From positions 6,209,501-6,273,500 of the forward strand of contig NC_088303.1 in the NCBI RefSeq assembly GCF_032854445.1: a stretch of DNA of 64,000 nucleotides, written 5' to 3'. This DNA is from Liolophura sinensis. Taxonomy: Eukaryota > Mollusca > Polyplacophora > Chitonida > Chitonidae. Positions 1-12,600 of this stretch are shown piece by piece; position 1 is the stretch's first letter; each line of letters begins with the position of its first letter. A program made the position numbers and the translations under genes. The notes under the pieces are model-generated. The model searched no databases, had not been told where the DNA came from, and worked only from the letters and a program-made list of their open reading frames with translations.

Positions 1-1164
1 GAAGACGCTATCCACTTTGTCCTTATTTATTAAATATATACCAATACTGATCAATTTCTTTCTCGTAACTCAACAATTATTTCGCTTTAATATTACACGT
101 ATCGCCAGTAAGCCCTATAAACTCCTTCACAATAATGTCCTTTTGTCCTTGAAGTATAAAGGAACTTTTATATCCTTAAATGAGCGGCCGTGTTCATTGA
201 GATGCCTCAATATGGAAACTTATATCATTGATTTCACGGATATAAATGAATGCTTTGTTAGATATTACCACTTGCTCATGGAAATGCCGTCTGCGCTTTT
301 ATGCGTTGAAAATTGATGGTTGAAACGTCCCAGACGCTCGGGTCGTCTCTCCTTTCAACACAACAAGAGTACGACCGAGAGACTGCCGAGTGACTGAGGC
401 TGAGGGTGGGTGAAAAAGAGGCAGAGTTTGTGGAATCCCCGTTTGCCGTGCTTCCCAGAGAAAGATCCGCCGACGTGCACTCCCCTGGTGTTCAGAATCA
501 ATCATGTCAATCACCACTTCCAGTGGAAACACATAGTGGCCTCGGTGTACCTGAAGATATTTATGTCCCATGCGAAATGTCAGCTAATTCCAATAAGATA
601 TGAAGGGTTTCGTTCTGACGCCACATTGTAGCGAATATTCTACGCCAATATAAGGACGATGCTCTGGTGGGATTAGGTGAATTTGGGGAAGATATTGATT
701 TTACGGAGGGTGAGGAAGATAGCTTTTGACAGGCTTGTCGACTGGTGACGTGCTGTACATTGGCGACATGTTGCACCGTGACATTTCATGATTTACAATC
801 CCCGTGAAGGTTATACTTGCATTTGCGCGAAGTTAAACTGTACGCTTGTAATTTATCACACCATACCCATTGTGCATGTATGAGAGTACGCTACCCGAGA
901 TGTGTGGTAGCACTGTGTAAAATGAGTCGGATGGCTAGCGGTAAGATAAGTGCTTCTCTGTTTTTCACATGCTGGTCTTTCAATCGTTCGAACACACCAA
1001 ATAGCGCTCGCAAGATCATTTTTGTGGTTTAAGTTAAGATCCTTGGAGATTATTTTTCTTCTTTTAATATGACTTACACATTATTTTACTATGCTAATGA
1101 CAATTAACCCGTTGCACAATGGAAAATACGCCAATTACCTGTCAAAACTCCACCCCACCCCACC
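1..1164. other. Upstream non-coding sequence, probably intron
   Basis: I see no exon here that fits the GPR158-like gene. The first exon recognised (3476) needs one base from an earlier exon, so this stretch is most simply an intron of that gene. The only structure noted is a protein-like frame with in-frame TGA stops at 316-729, listed separately. The rest is AT-rich and unremarkable. Confidence 0.4.
316..729 (+). pseudogene. Possible decayed coding frame, unidentified
   Basis: One plus-strand frame reads as protein-like sequence from an ATG at 316 to a TGA ending at 729. It has three internal stops, all TGA (391, 601, 616). Its last part is acidic (..GEFGEDIDFTEGEEDSF) and ends cleanly. 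TGA-only breaks are what CpG decay of CGA arginine codons produces, so an old pseudogene or mobile-element coding end is possible. I do not recognise the family, and an overlapping frame on the opposite strand is also open, so base composition may explain it. No function is assigned. Confidence 0.2.
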
Positions 1165-1283
1165 AACTCAATAGTCTGTTGTATAGGTATCTAACTGAAT
1201 AGTCTGTTGTATAAGTATCCAACTGAATAGTCTGTTGTATAGGTATCCTACTGAATAGTCTGTTGTATAGGTATCCTACTGAA
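1165..1283. repeat. Minisatellite, 28-bp unit x 4
   Basis: About four copies of a 28-bp unit containing CTGTTGTATAGGTATCC. The core CTGTTGTATAGGTA is also found in the 31-bp array that starts at the splice donor at 20195 (copy near 20240), although the rest of the unit differs. No exon could be recognised upstream of this array. Confidence 0.85.
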
Positions 1284-3475
1284 AACCACTCAAAGATTAT
1301 TTCCATTACTGAGGAAACATTCCTGCTAGGATTCAATATCAGAAAATTACCATTTTTGTTTTGGAACGGATTATTTCGGATAAACAAGATGCTATTTTAT
1401 TTCTATGGCGGTGTGATTTTGAAGTTCATTCAGAAGTGCTAACTTCAGTCTTTATTGGAATTTATGTCTTTGCTGTACAACAATTTAAACGAGATGATAA
1501 TCTGTTTGTTCAGTTATATTCGATTATATTCAAGATTTGGAGAGAAATTCAGGCCTTAGAATCAGATCTGGTTTTTCTATCATTTTGAACGAACTTTACG
1601 ATGGGAGGCGGAGTTTTGCACAAGATGGTCTTTACCCCCAGATGTTGCTGGGGTTGTATGCAAACCGGTTGGAGTCCAGTCGTCCAGGAAGTTTGGCAGA
1701 GTGACCTCCCTTACAACTCTGATTTATAAATCGCCTTATCGAAAAGTACACTAAGTATTAGATCACTCGCGAAGCTTAGCATCAGCTATAGGGTCCGTCC
1801 CAGTGCCACTGCCCCTCGTCTCATCACGACGACCATGATGTCTACCACAGGACCGCAGGTATAGACAAGCTCTTCACACCAGTGGGATCCGCACTTACCA
1901 TAAACCTTTCCTGATGTCATGCGTGGGGAAATTGTGTTCGTGATTCCAATAGTCCCAGATTGAAAAAGTCATTGGCCAGACGTCACTCCCAGGGTCTCTG
2001 CTGTGGGTAAATAATTAACCCTTATTGCGCTGTGTATCCTCAACATTATGAGGGCGTACCAGTTGCCCTCAGGCTGCCTTAAATGAGTACATCTGCTAAG
2101 CTATAAAGAACTCACCGCGAGCTCAGTTCACATTGGTTGGCTGGGTCGAAGGAAGCCTTTGGCGATTCTATTATACATATCATGTCGTCTAGCCTTTAAT
2201 TATGACTACGATAAGTATAAGGTATCCAATGAACTCAACTGTCAGTAGATGTACATATAATGGATTAGATGCAGGCTTAAACGAGATGTCTTCAAAACAC
2301 ACCGATTACCTCGCATGTCTTTTTGCAAGCACCACAATGTTACAGAGAACGATATAGCGGAGTAAGACGTAGGACATTGCTGACAATTAATTTAACAAAT
2401 TTACCACCCCAATGAAGAACAAAGTACTTGCCCTTAATTAAATAGTACGGGGTATTTATTTGCTGTATGTCTAATTCTTGGCACTGCTCAGGTCATCCCA
2501 CTCCACGGCGAGATAATAGATTTCTGTGGGGCCGCGCCCGTTAATAAATCTGTTCCTGCGTTCGTTAACACGTCTTACAGTTCACAGCAGACACCGCCTG
2601 ACCTTTACAGATTTCACAAGCGTTGTATGACCTTGTCACACACTAGCACACTTAACAAGACAAGCCAGGTGTGAAATAAACAACACTGAGAAGTGAACTT
2701 TGGCTACGCTCACAGGGAAGTACTGCTGCACAGAAACAGTCACATTTTGATCATTATTGTTAACCTGCGGAACAGGAAGTACATTTATCATAAGCATCTG
2801 GAGGTGTTTGAATTTACTTCCTTTAAAAAGGTGGAAAACCATCGGCCGTAGCGTGATTGGGAGATATTTAATTTTTGGTTGGGATTTGGGATGATCGGTT
2901 CTAACATCGCTTCATCATTCAAGCTCTATAAATTACATCATATTTAATAATTTTTTTGGCTGACTTTATTTATTGATTTTGTGTATGTTTATGAGCAATT
3001 GTTCTGTTGATTTGCTTTAAAGTAAGGCCACTGACATCGTGGGAATATCTTGACATGTCCTCGCGACCTAAATCGAGATACAAAATGTCATTAAGCTGCC
3101 AGTGCAATGCGTAACACATCTTTCTATGTCTTTTTATGTCTTTCTATCATATTTTGAAAAACAAAGAATAAAAATGATGTAACCTTCTGTAGTTGGTTTA
3201 TCGTTGAGTCACTACAGGAAAATATATACTACAGGTGTTATATAGTTCCTTTGATAAATGGCTAAAATACAGCTCTCCAAAATGCTGTTGTGGTTTCAAC
3301 TTCGAGTAGATATCTTAAAAAATCTCTAGTCCGACCTACTCCATCACCAAAGCATCTCCAAAATGGTCAGTGACCTGCATTATCAAATTAAATGGCAAGT
3401 ATAGAAAAGAAACGTCATGTATGACACTAAACATCAATCAATAGAACCTTATGATCGCTTTTTTTTGTTCTCCAG
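1284..3475. other. Probable intron preceding the first visible GPCR exon
   Basis: No supported exon, RNA gene or repeat family was found. The stretch 1600-2640 is less AT-rich than its flanks and looks like unique sequence. The end (3461-3475) is the T-rich tract and AG acceptor of the exon starting at 3476. Confidence 0.5.
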
Positions 3476-3659
3476 GAATTACAAAATGGCGATATAACGG
3501 AACTGCCCACTACCCGGAGGAAGAAGACATGATTGTGACGGTGTCTTACGAGGACGGTCACTGGGGCAAGCCTTACTTCGACTGTGGTGGGGGCGATATC
3601 TGGATGATGACGTACACGATTCCTTTCTTCGCATTCCGCAACGGAACATTTTATTTCAA
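3476..3659 (+). CDS. GPCR exon A: end of the extracellular Cache domain
   Basis: Acceptor TTCTCCAG, donor GTAAGA. The exon enters with two bases of a split codon and leaves with two (phases 1 and 2). It encodes 60 complete codons rich in aromatics, with WRYNGT, WGKPYFDC and WMMTYTIPFF. The W-x-x-P-Y-x-D-C followed by W-x-x-T-Y-x-x-P-F-F matches the last strands of the GPR158/179 Cache domain, where the amino-acid ligand binds in the vertebrate protein. Two N-glycosylation sequons (NGT at residues 8 and about 56) fit an extracellular location. The frame runs on to a TAA immediately after the donor, so the splice is required. Confidence 0.9.
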
Positions 3660-6600
3660 GTAAGATTACGTCCCGCAGGCTTTAATGTTGTTTCGCGTTA
3701 CCCGGCCTCAGGCTAAAATTACCGTTCGACTTACTCAAATAGTAACGTTCAGAGCCGGTGAAATGCCTATAAATCTGCAAGCCACAAGCCCTTTGAATCT
3801 GATGTCGATTGACCCACGTGTCATTTGTGGTAAATTTTTCAAATCACAGGTGAAAATTTTGAGTTACCGCATTACACACATAAGAATGATCTACAAATGT
3901 AAGCTCGACAACAATGACGCAAACTTTCACGATTTTCCCCAAGTATATACCCACCCAAGCTTCATTTAATACGCAAAACACACAGGACAAACTTCAGAAT
4001 CTATCCTATAAAAAACACTCACGAAAGAGAAGAAAAAGAAATAAAGAAAAAGGAAATTGCGATCACTCAATTAAAAAATTGTCTGGAACTACTGGAACCG
4101 GTTTTTACATCTGCAAAAACACATTCATGACACAATTGAATACATGATGATTTTCTCTGCTCTGACTTGTACTCTGCCCCTCTTTATACGTTGTCTGTTG
4201 TCTGCCCCCTTTTATGTTTGATTTCCAATGTTAAACTTACGAGCAGAAACTAATAAGCCAATCAGAATTCACATTTCTTGGGTTTGATGAGCTGAGTGTT
4301 ATAGCTATCATCGGTTTCGTTGCCAGGCAAATGGCATTCTACGGCTAATGTTATTACCTAGATTTACGTCACGTACACCACTCACCTACCTCTGATCTTA
4401 TGTTTGCCTGTTGGCTGGTTTGATGAACTTCGATTTGAACAGACGGCATTTTCCTTCTTATTTACAAATGCTGTTTGACAGGTAAAAAACATCATGTTTT
4501 GAAATTTTGAAATTTGCTTTTCTCTTTTGTTTTTGTGGTGAGGGGTTATGTTTTGATAGTGGTTGCTGTTTCGTGAGTTTTGCAAAACGAGCAGCTGCTG
4601 TCAGAACGTAACTGATGGAGTATCAATTAACGCTTCTCGAAATTGGAAAGTTTCTACCAAGTTTCAAGCATTTCTCTCTTGCCAAATTGGTTGCAATGCA
4701 TTGGCTGTAAGGGTCAGGGAGGTTTTGAATGCTAATGTGCCATCCGGTAAGTACAAACCACACCGACTCAGTACAGTCCTTGGCAAAGCAGACGCTGAGA
4801 TGTCGTGAGGTGTCGCGTCGCTCGGTTATCTCACCCATTAAAACGCATTTATGATTTATTACACTTGGGTGTCATCCCTGTAGATCCAATTTACATATAT
4901 TGGCGCGATATGAACTAGTTGGCTGTGGATGTTTGATACTGAAACGAACCAGAGGGAGACTAACATTAGGCTGAATCTCTGAGGGATTTAAGCCTTACCA
5001 GAGTCATTTTCTCACTACCAAATATAATGTGGATTATTTATTAGTTCGACTCCCATCGGATCCCACTCATCATCTTAGAGCGGTGATGATTACGAATCGA
5101 AAATCATTGGAAATATCAGTATGAATAAAAATGAACAAAGTCTATATTTATTATTAAAGTGCAGGTTTAAGTCAGATTGTTTGTCAAACACCAGGTGAAG
5201 AGCAATTGTTTACGCCACATACACTCCTCTGTGTATAAAGTGAGCAATTCTTGATTTCGGCGTTAAGAATCGATCATATAAATAAACAATACGGACGTTA
5301 TGTGGACATTACCTAACGCTCATTCGATGACAAACACAAGGGTGTGAATTAAAAAATGTTGCTACATCCCGTAGAAGTGAAAAAATTGGGATTATTAGCT
5401 GTGTATAAGTGGGCTATCAGTTATAGCATCAGGTTGTATCATTATAATTCGTCGGTTTATCCCTATCCACAACGAGTGCGGAAATATTTCCTGCAATATG
5501 GAATGAAATTTTTCTACACAACATTTCTAATTGTTAACATGCACTACGGGAAACTTTGTTGAGAAACAGGGATACAGATTAAGTGATCATTGATTAATTG
5601 AACATAAAACACCTAGATCAGTGTTTTCAGTGTTATCAGACCGATAGCTTAACCTGTCATGGAAACAAAATGCCGTAGGTTAAACAAGTAACAGTGTTGA
5701 AGGTTGGGATGACTCGTCATTTTGGATTTTTGATGTACTGTAACCTTAATGGTTCATTATAGATCTTAGAAAAATACTCCTCGCTTATTTGCATCTGTCA
5801 GAGATATTTTCCAGAAGTAGTTAAATGTATACATTAAGCACAAGTTTACGTTGAAAACTTCTGATGCGATATTTAATGGTAATTCATTATACTATAGATA
5901 TTAATAACATTAAAACAACGCAAGGGGACAAGGCTTCAGGAATGCTTAGCCTATCAGCAAAAACCGGATGGAGTAATACAATATAGCAGAAGACGTACAG
6001 CATCGGGAGTCAACAGAGTGGCGACGACAGTATGATAGCTGGCAAATGATCACACACAACTGGTGAAATACCATCCGTTGTCAGTATAACTCATTTTATT
6101 CTGGCTGTTACTGTAAATAGTAGCAAATCACAAAAAGGGGTGAAGAAATGCAGTGATGTTAATTGCAATTCATTGGGCATCTTTGGTTTAGAATTACTTC
6201 AAATGCTGTGCTCTCATCACATTTAAAATACAATAACATAAAATCCAAACAGACCATTCCTCGGGATTGCTTAGTCTACCAGGAGAATCCTGGTTTCTGC
6301 AGGAGTTGCCAGTCGTGTACCTTTTGTTGGACGTCCACAAGACAAAAGGGTTTCGACATATTAACTTTTTATGTGGACATATATATCTGTATACGATCTA
6401 GAGTAGTATTGCCTCACACCTTGTTATCACTGGGTTAGTGATATATGTACATCAAAGGTTTCTACAATACAGTGTCGACGCATTTCACATTGTAGTATTG
6501 ATCTACATGACTAAGTATTGGTCCAGAACTAGTATATCAAAGATCTTTGATCAAAGGCTTCCACTGTAGGTCTCTTAAAGTTTTATAACGAACGTAACAT

Positions 6601-9600
6601 TGTCCCTCGGAATTGAGTGCTATGTCTGGCGGTCGCCGTCCTCGTTCAATAGCCATGTGAAATACCATATTTACCATATACATGTATGAATTTATTTATT
6701 TATTTATTTGATTGGTATTTTACGCCGTACTCAAAATTATTCCACCTAAGTGACGGAGACCAGCATTGTGGTGGGAGGATACCGGGCATGTATAAATGTA
6801 CAAAAATATATGCATATGCTAAAGATAGTGTTCTTTTGCGAAATAGATGCTGTGTTTTTTCCTCTTTTATATCTTTTACGTATGTCACACAAGAGTGGAA
6901 TAAACATATTACAATGTCTAAAAATCATACCAGATGGCCGGCCTCAATTATCAGAATTCTCCAAAAGTAGTCGCGTTAGTGACTTCTATCTTGACACTAT
7001 GTTAGCTTCAAACTTATGACGCTAGCGCAGCGTAATGGCCCAAGAGTCTCTCACCAATACGTTCGCTGTGAGTGGGAAGGTCTGCGGATGGTCGTGGGTT
7101 TCCACCCACCATAATGCTGACCGCCGTCGTATAAGTGAAATATTCTTGAGTACGGCGTAAAACACCAATCAAATAAATAAATAAATTAAACTCATGACCA
7201 TAACTTGGAAGTACATATACATGCATGCCATGACAGGATCTACAAAACAATAATTTTTCAGTTAGGAATGATTCAAGTCGTGCTGAATGCTTTCTCTGAC
7301 ATAGGGAATAGAAATTTGAAAACATAATGATATATGCTCTAAAAACGTAAAAATATCTTTTTTGGTTTTCATGCATGGGTGCAGCGGAGTTCTCGTGGTG
7401 TAAAAGGTATGGCTCATAAATCTGCAGTTGTTGTGAATTATTGTTGTTCTCTTTACAGAGGAACCAGTGGAATTGATATCGACTTACAGAAGGTTGATAT
7501 TGACCAATGTCCGCTTCCTGAAGGGTCCAGTGAGCCTAATGTTTTTGCTGACTCAGCACGATGCAAGAAGGCAACCACACGGGTAAGCGAATGGTTTGAG
7601 GCCTGGACTCTTCCACCTAGTTATCTGACGTCATTGTGTTTATGAAAAGAGGTTGCTATAGCATGACATTGGGCTAAACAAGCAAAAGACAAAACCAGAT
7701 GCATAATACAAATTCTAGGATGCTTTGTCTTTGGACCTTTCAAGGTTAGGTATGTCTGTTAGAGATAGCCGTGTACAAATTTGCAAATATTATTAAATAA
7801 AAGAGATTTCACGTACAACTAATACTGCGCATTTGAGGATTAGTCGACTGCTGGCACATGAACTCATGATTATATCGGTCTGCAAACTTTAAGCATTTTG
7901 TACTAAACACTAGATGCTAAATGTCGGACATCTTATCTACCACACCTTATCCAGAACGGCTTTATTTTGTTCAATCAAATCAACGAATTAGTCCTAATAT
8001 TCGCTGTATAGCATTTCACAAGACGTCGTGCCTAGTGTTATCAATACAAGACTCTTGAATGCGCGAATTAGAACAGGCGATACTTCTGTCTCCAACTGAG
8101 AAAGTAATCAGCTTAATTCAGCGAATGGTAACTGGCCACTTTGCATGTACGAAGCTTTCAGCTGGGTTCGGATTGTCATTTCCGCCCACGTCTCCAACCC
8201 ATTGCGTGGTCTGTTAAAGAGCAGGACCATTTCCGGCTTCCTTCGTCACATGACAGGAAATGGCGCTGTTGCCTCTATTTTTTCTCGTCAGCGGGCTGCG
8301 AAGGGCCGTGCCAGATAAGTTGATTTCCGAAAGGAATTTCCCACCGAGAACTAACTATCCTGTTAAATGCTTACCCCGTCAAAACCTGTGCCTTTTGATT
8401 TCCTCTAATAGGGGATTTCTTACCGGAACTCTTTGCGAACGTCACACTTTTGGGAGCCCATACTGAATCGAGCATTAGCCCGACTACTTCTGATTGAGAC
8501 CTAATCTCTATACGCAGAAGCAATTTTTGCTATTCAGCAAATGAGCTATTAAATCGTCATAGGCTATTCGACAGCAGCTGGCTGTGGGGAGTGCTGACCA
8601 ACATTGCCCGAACCAATTACCACACTGCTCACTACATCACCTATCACCTATAAATGCCCTGGGCTAAGGCCGAGTAGTTTAATGTCCCATTATGGCATCC
8701 GCCGCAGACGTTGTCAAACTGTTTAGACGGAATATCGTCGTGGGAATTCGTAAGTCTCTTTGAACGTCTGGTTGGACTATTAACTCTGTATGGATGCAGA
8801 CAGGTACCGGAAGTAGTTCCTCTTTAGATAGAATATGGCGAAACCATTACATACTGACCCCGCATGTGTTGGCGTAAATCGTTACAGAGGTGGATGAAAA
8901 CACATCAGCTCTTGTCAACGTGGAAAGATTAGCCATCGGGCTATCCGTTTACAGCCCGCCAGATTATTACATAGGTGGAACTTTCAAAAACAAACATGGC
9001 GTCTGTTCGGGTTGATGTATGAGAAGTAAGTTGCATAGACTGAAAAAAGGCTTTGTAAATTGATACTGTTTGCCACTACATCAATTACAATTCTTATACA
9101 ATTTAAAGGATATGCATGCCACGCGTTCCATTCTACCGGATCTTAGAGGTGCATTGATTAATTAATTTATTTATGTGGATATTTGTGTAATAATAAATGT
9201 TCTATCGTAGTATGACGGCGAGGCTTATGGGTTGCGGTATTATGGACAGGGCCCGTGGGTGGGGTGGGGAGGTTTATTTTTCTAAGAAACCTCCTGACGT
9301 ATAAAACCGAAGCCGAATCAATGAAAATTGGATTCGAACAGACAGAGTTTGCTAAACAAGAGCCAAGAGCAACACTTCCAAATGGCAAAGCGCTATGTAA
9401 ACTCCTGTCTAGAGCCACACATCCCATTAGCTATATGCAATACCAACGCCCCTCTAGCCGCCCATCTCATTAGCTGTATGCTATACCAACGCCCCTTTAG
9501 CCGCTCACCCCATTAACTACATGCATATACTATACAAACGTCTGTCTGGAGCCGCACATCTTGTTAGCCATGTGCTATACAATGCCTTTCTAGAGCCGCA

Positions 9601-12600
9601 CATCTCATAAACTATACAAACAACCCTCTAGAGCCGCATGTCCAATTAGTTATATGCTATACAAACGCCTGTTTAGAGTTGCACACTCACTAACTATATA
9701 TTAATGCCTGTCTATTTAGTTGATGGGTATTTTATGCCGTGCTCAAGAATATTTCACTTATGCGACAGCGGTCAGCATTATGATGGGAGGAAACTGAGCG
9801 AAGCCTGGGGTCTTTCCCATGTACGACCGAGGAGGAAGCCAAAATGGGCTGGACATGAACTCTCAGTGACCTCATTAATGAGAGCCCCATTGGGTCATTG
9901 TGCCGCGCTAACAACTTAACCACCTGGGCCACCATGGCCCCTCAAACGCCTGTTAAGTCACATTACTTTGTCACTGCACAAAGGTGCGTCTTGAGCCCCA
10001 GGGACAAAACACTTGTTTGCAAAAGCATAAAGCTGACCGCCGTCGTATAAGTGAAACACTCTTGTATATTTATCAATTCAGTTGATTGTAGTTTTACCCT
10101 GCACTCAAGAATATTTCACTTATGAGACCGAGCAGAACCCGGGAGAAACTCACGACCATTCAAAAGTACGACTGGAATTACTTCGAATTGGTGAGATGCT
10201 CCTGAGCTATTTTGCTGCGCAAGCACGCTAAAAAATGGACCCTACCCCCACCCCAATTCTTCTTCAGAACGAAAAAATCACCAAAATAAATAAGTATGAC
10301 CGGATAGGTCTACACCGGTAACTTGAACATTTGGAGCTACACCTGTGCCACTGAGCCTTCTTTCAAAATTCTCAGTGTATTTTGTGCCCGCCCCACCCAT
10401 GCATAGGTTTAATTTGATTGCCATATGGTCTGCTTATATTTTGTTTACTTCTTCTTAGTGAACAATTAGGAATTTATTCCGAAGTACCGGGCAATTCCTC
10501 ACAGAAATTGGAAATCACAAAACACTCTGAATACTTTTTGAATTGTGTGTTTTTCCCTTACTACTTTTATGTAGCACACGAGGTGATCTGGAGTGGTACA
10601 GACTTTAACAATACTACTCTGTAATAGTATGCTTCATTGTCTCCTCATTCATCTTAACAATTGAACTGTATCTGTCATCGTGTCATTTCTATCGGCAGTG
10701 TGAACTGATCGCTGGTCTGGGGTTCCGTCGAGGCTCCTACAGATGTGTGTGCAAAGACTCGTTTTACTTCCCAGATGAGGAGGCCGTGCACAAGTACTAT
10801 AATGGGACGGAAATAGAAAACGAGTACGAGAAGTGGATGAGGGTAAACATCTAGTTGTGGATAAATACTCTAGTAAAGTTACTCCATTTATTGTACACTT
10901 ACATGTACCACAGAGTAAACCTCAACATCTAGTTGTGGATAAATACTCTAGTAAAGTTACTCCATTTATTGTACACTTACATCTACCACGGAGTAAACCT
11001 CAACTTCTAGATTTGGGTGAATACTCTAGTAAAGTTATTCCATTTATTGTACACTTACATGTACCACAGTGTAGACTTCGATGAGAGATCATGAGAGAAA
11101 TACGTGAAATTACAGCATCTACTGTATGATTACCACACAGTTAACCTTGACATGAGTATATTTACTTAATTACCTCTCACCATTCATTGCTTGTACCATC
11201 ACAGTTTACATCCCCAGCTCTGAATGAAACGAAATACTCTATCGAAAATTACAGCTTTCCTCGTAAAGTTAAGATTCTGTTAACAACAGAAGCTGGCTAA
11301 AGGTAAATTTTTCCATAAAAAAGAAAAGAAAAGGAAAAAAAAAGAAGAAAGTTTGCGAAATGTGAGAATGAATTGTTATTGCACTCGTTTTAATTCTAAC
11401 ATCACATTAGTCAGGTGTGAAAAACATACAACAAAAATGGCTTTTTAAGCAGCTTTCGGGCTCTGTATTTGCTTGTTTGAACGTTTGTTCAAGTTTAATA
11501 CACAGTTCAATTGATCAGCAGGCGTTAATAAAAGGTAATAATACTGCAACCGCCAGTGCACTCAGTAGGTGACGAGTCTTTAGTCAGAGTATAGAGGAAG
11601 TGGGAGCCAATTCGTACCAATTTTACCTAACTACATGACGGTATATGGATTCCGCATATGGTTAAATGGTTCATAACTTGAAAAATCAACAAGGTGACGA
11701 AAATTCCTTGCCCTTTATCTCCAGGGCGATTCAAATCAGTACGAGGTAGAGGGAAGCTTTGAGTGTCTACCATGTGCCCCTGGGTGTGAGACTTGTACAG
11801 ACCCACGCCCGTGTATCCTCGACCTGGATTGGGTGTTACGAAGCTCTCTGCTGGGCGTCTCCGTGCTGATTATGTGCTGGATCCCCATGCTGGTCTGGTT
11901 CACCGTTCACTACAGAGACGTCAAGGTACCCATTATATGTATGGTTCATCGTACACTACAGACACATAAAGGTACCCAATATATGTATGCCTTACCGTAC
12001 ACCACAGACACGTCAAGGTACCCAATATATGTATGGTTCACCGTACACTCCAAACACGTCAAGGTGCCCAATAAATGCATGGTTCACAGTACACTACAAA
12101 CACGTCAAGGTACCCAATATATGTATGGTTCACCGTACGCCACAGACACCTCAAGGTACCCAATATATGTATGGTTCACCGTACACTACAGAGATGTCAA
12201 GGTACGCAATATATGTATGGTTCACCGTACACTGCAGAGATGTCGTGGTACCCAATATATGTACCACAGAGACGTAAAGATAAACAATATGTTTACGGTT
12301 AATTGTACATTATATTGATGGTATTTTTAGACAAAGCTCTTAGTTTTTTATGTGATAATGTGATAATGAAGACTTTTGGTAACCTACGTACCTCCACGAT
12401 GCACGATATCTCAGCTAACATAGTATCCCTCTGGGATACGATAATTCTGTAAACTACAGGTACATACCTGTATTGTGCACGATAGCTCCGCTAACATAGT
12501 ATCCCTCTGGTGTACGATATCTCTGCAAACTACATTTATATACATCCATAGTGCACGATAGCTCAGCTAACATAATATCCATCTGATTTACGATAATATA

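Larger units (their letters stand above)
3660..7458 (+). other. Intron 1 (3.8 kb) of the GPCR gene
   Basis: Phase 2 intron. Apart from two oppositely oriented SINE pieces (6690-6788 and 7021-7188) I see no structure. Short ORFs inside it have no recognisable product and no matching splice phases. Confidence 0.75.
7583..10698 (+). other. Intron 2 (3.1 kb) of the GPCR gene
   Basis: Phase 0 intron. 7583-9395 holds nothing I can identify; 8130-9000 is less AT-rich and appears to be unique sequence. From 9396 it carries a decayed minisatellite interrupted by SINE pieces, listed separately. The T-rich tract and acceptor lie at 10683-10698. Confidence 0.7.

Noticed and set aside
1100-1283. A lost GPCR exon end marked by the 28-bp array
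   Set aside because: The array shares a CTGTTGTATAGGTA core with the 31-bp array at 20179, but no upstream coding sequence or acceptor was found.
11833-12318. A 161-codon open frame as a separate gene
   Set aside because: It is the TM1 exon plus its intronic copies of the exon end. Homology ends at 11925, and the joining exon at 12990 continues TM2 in phase.
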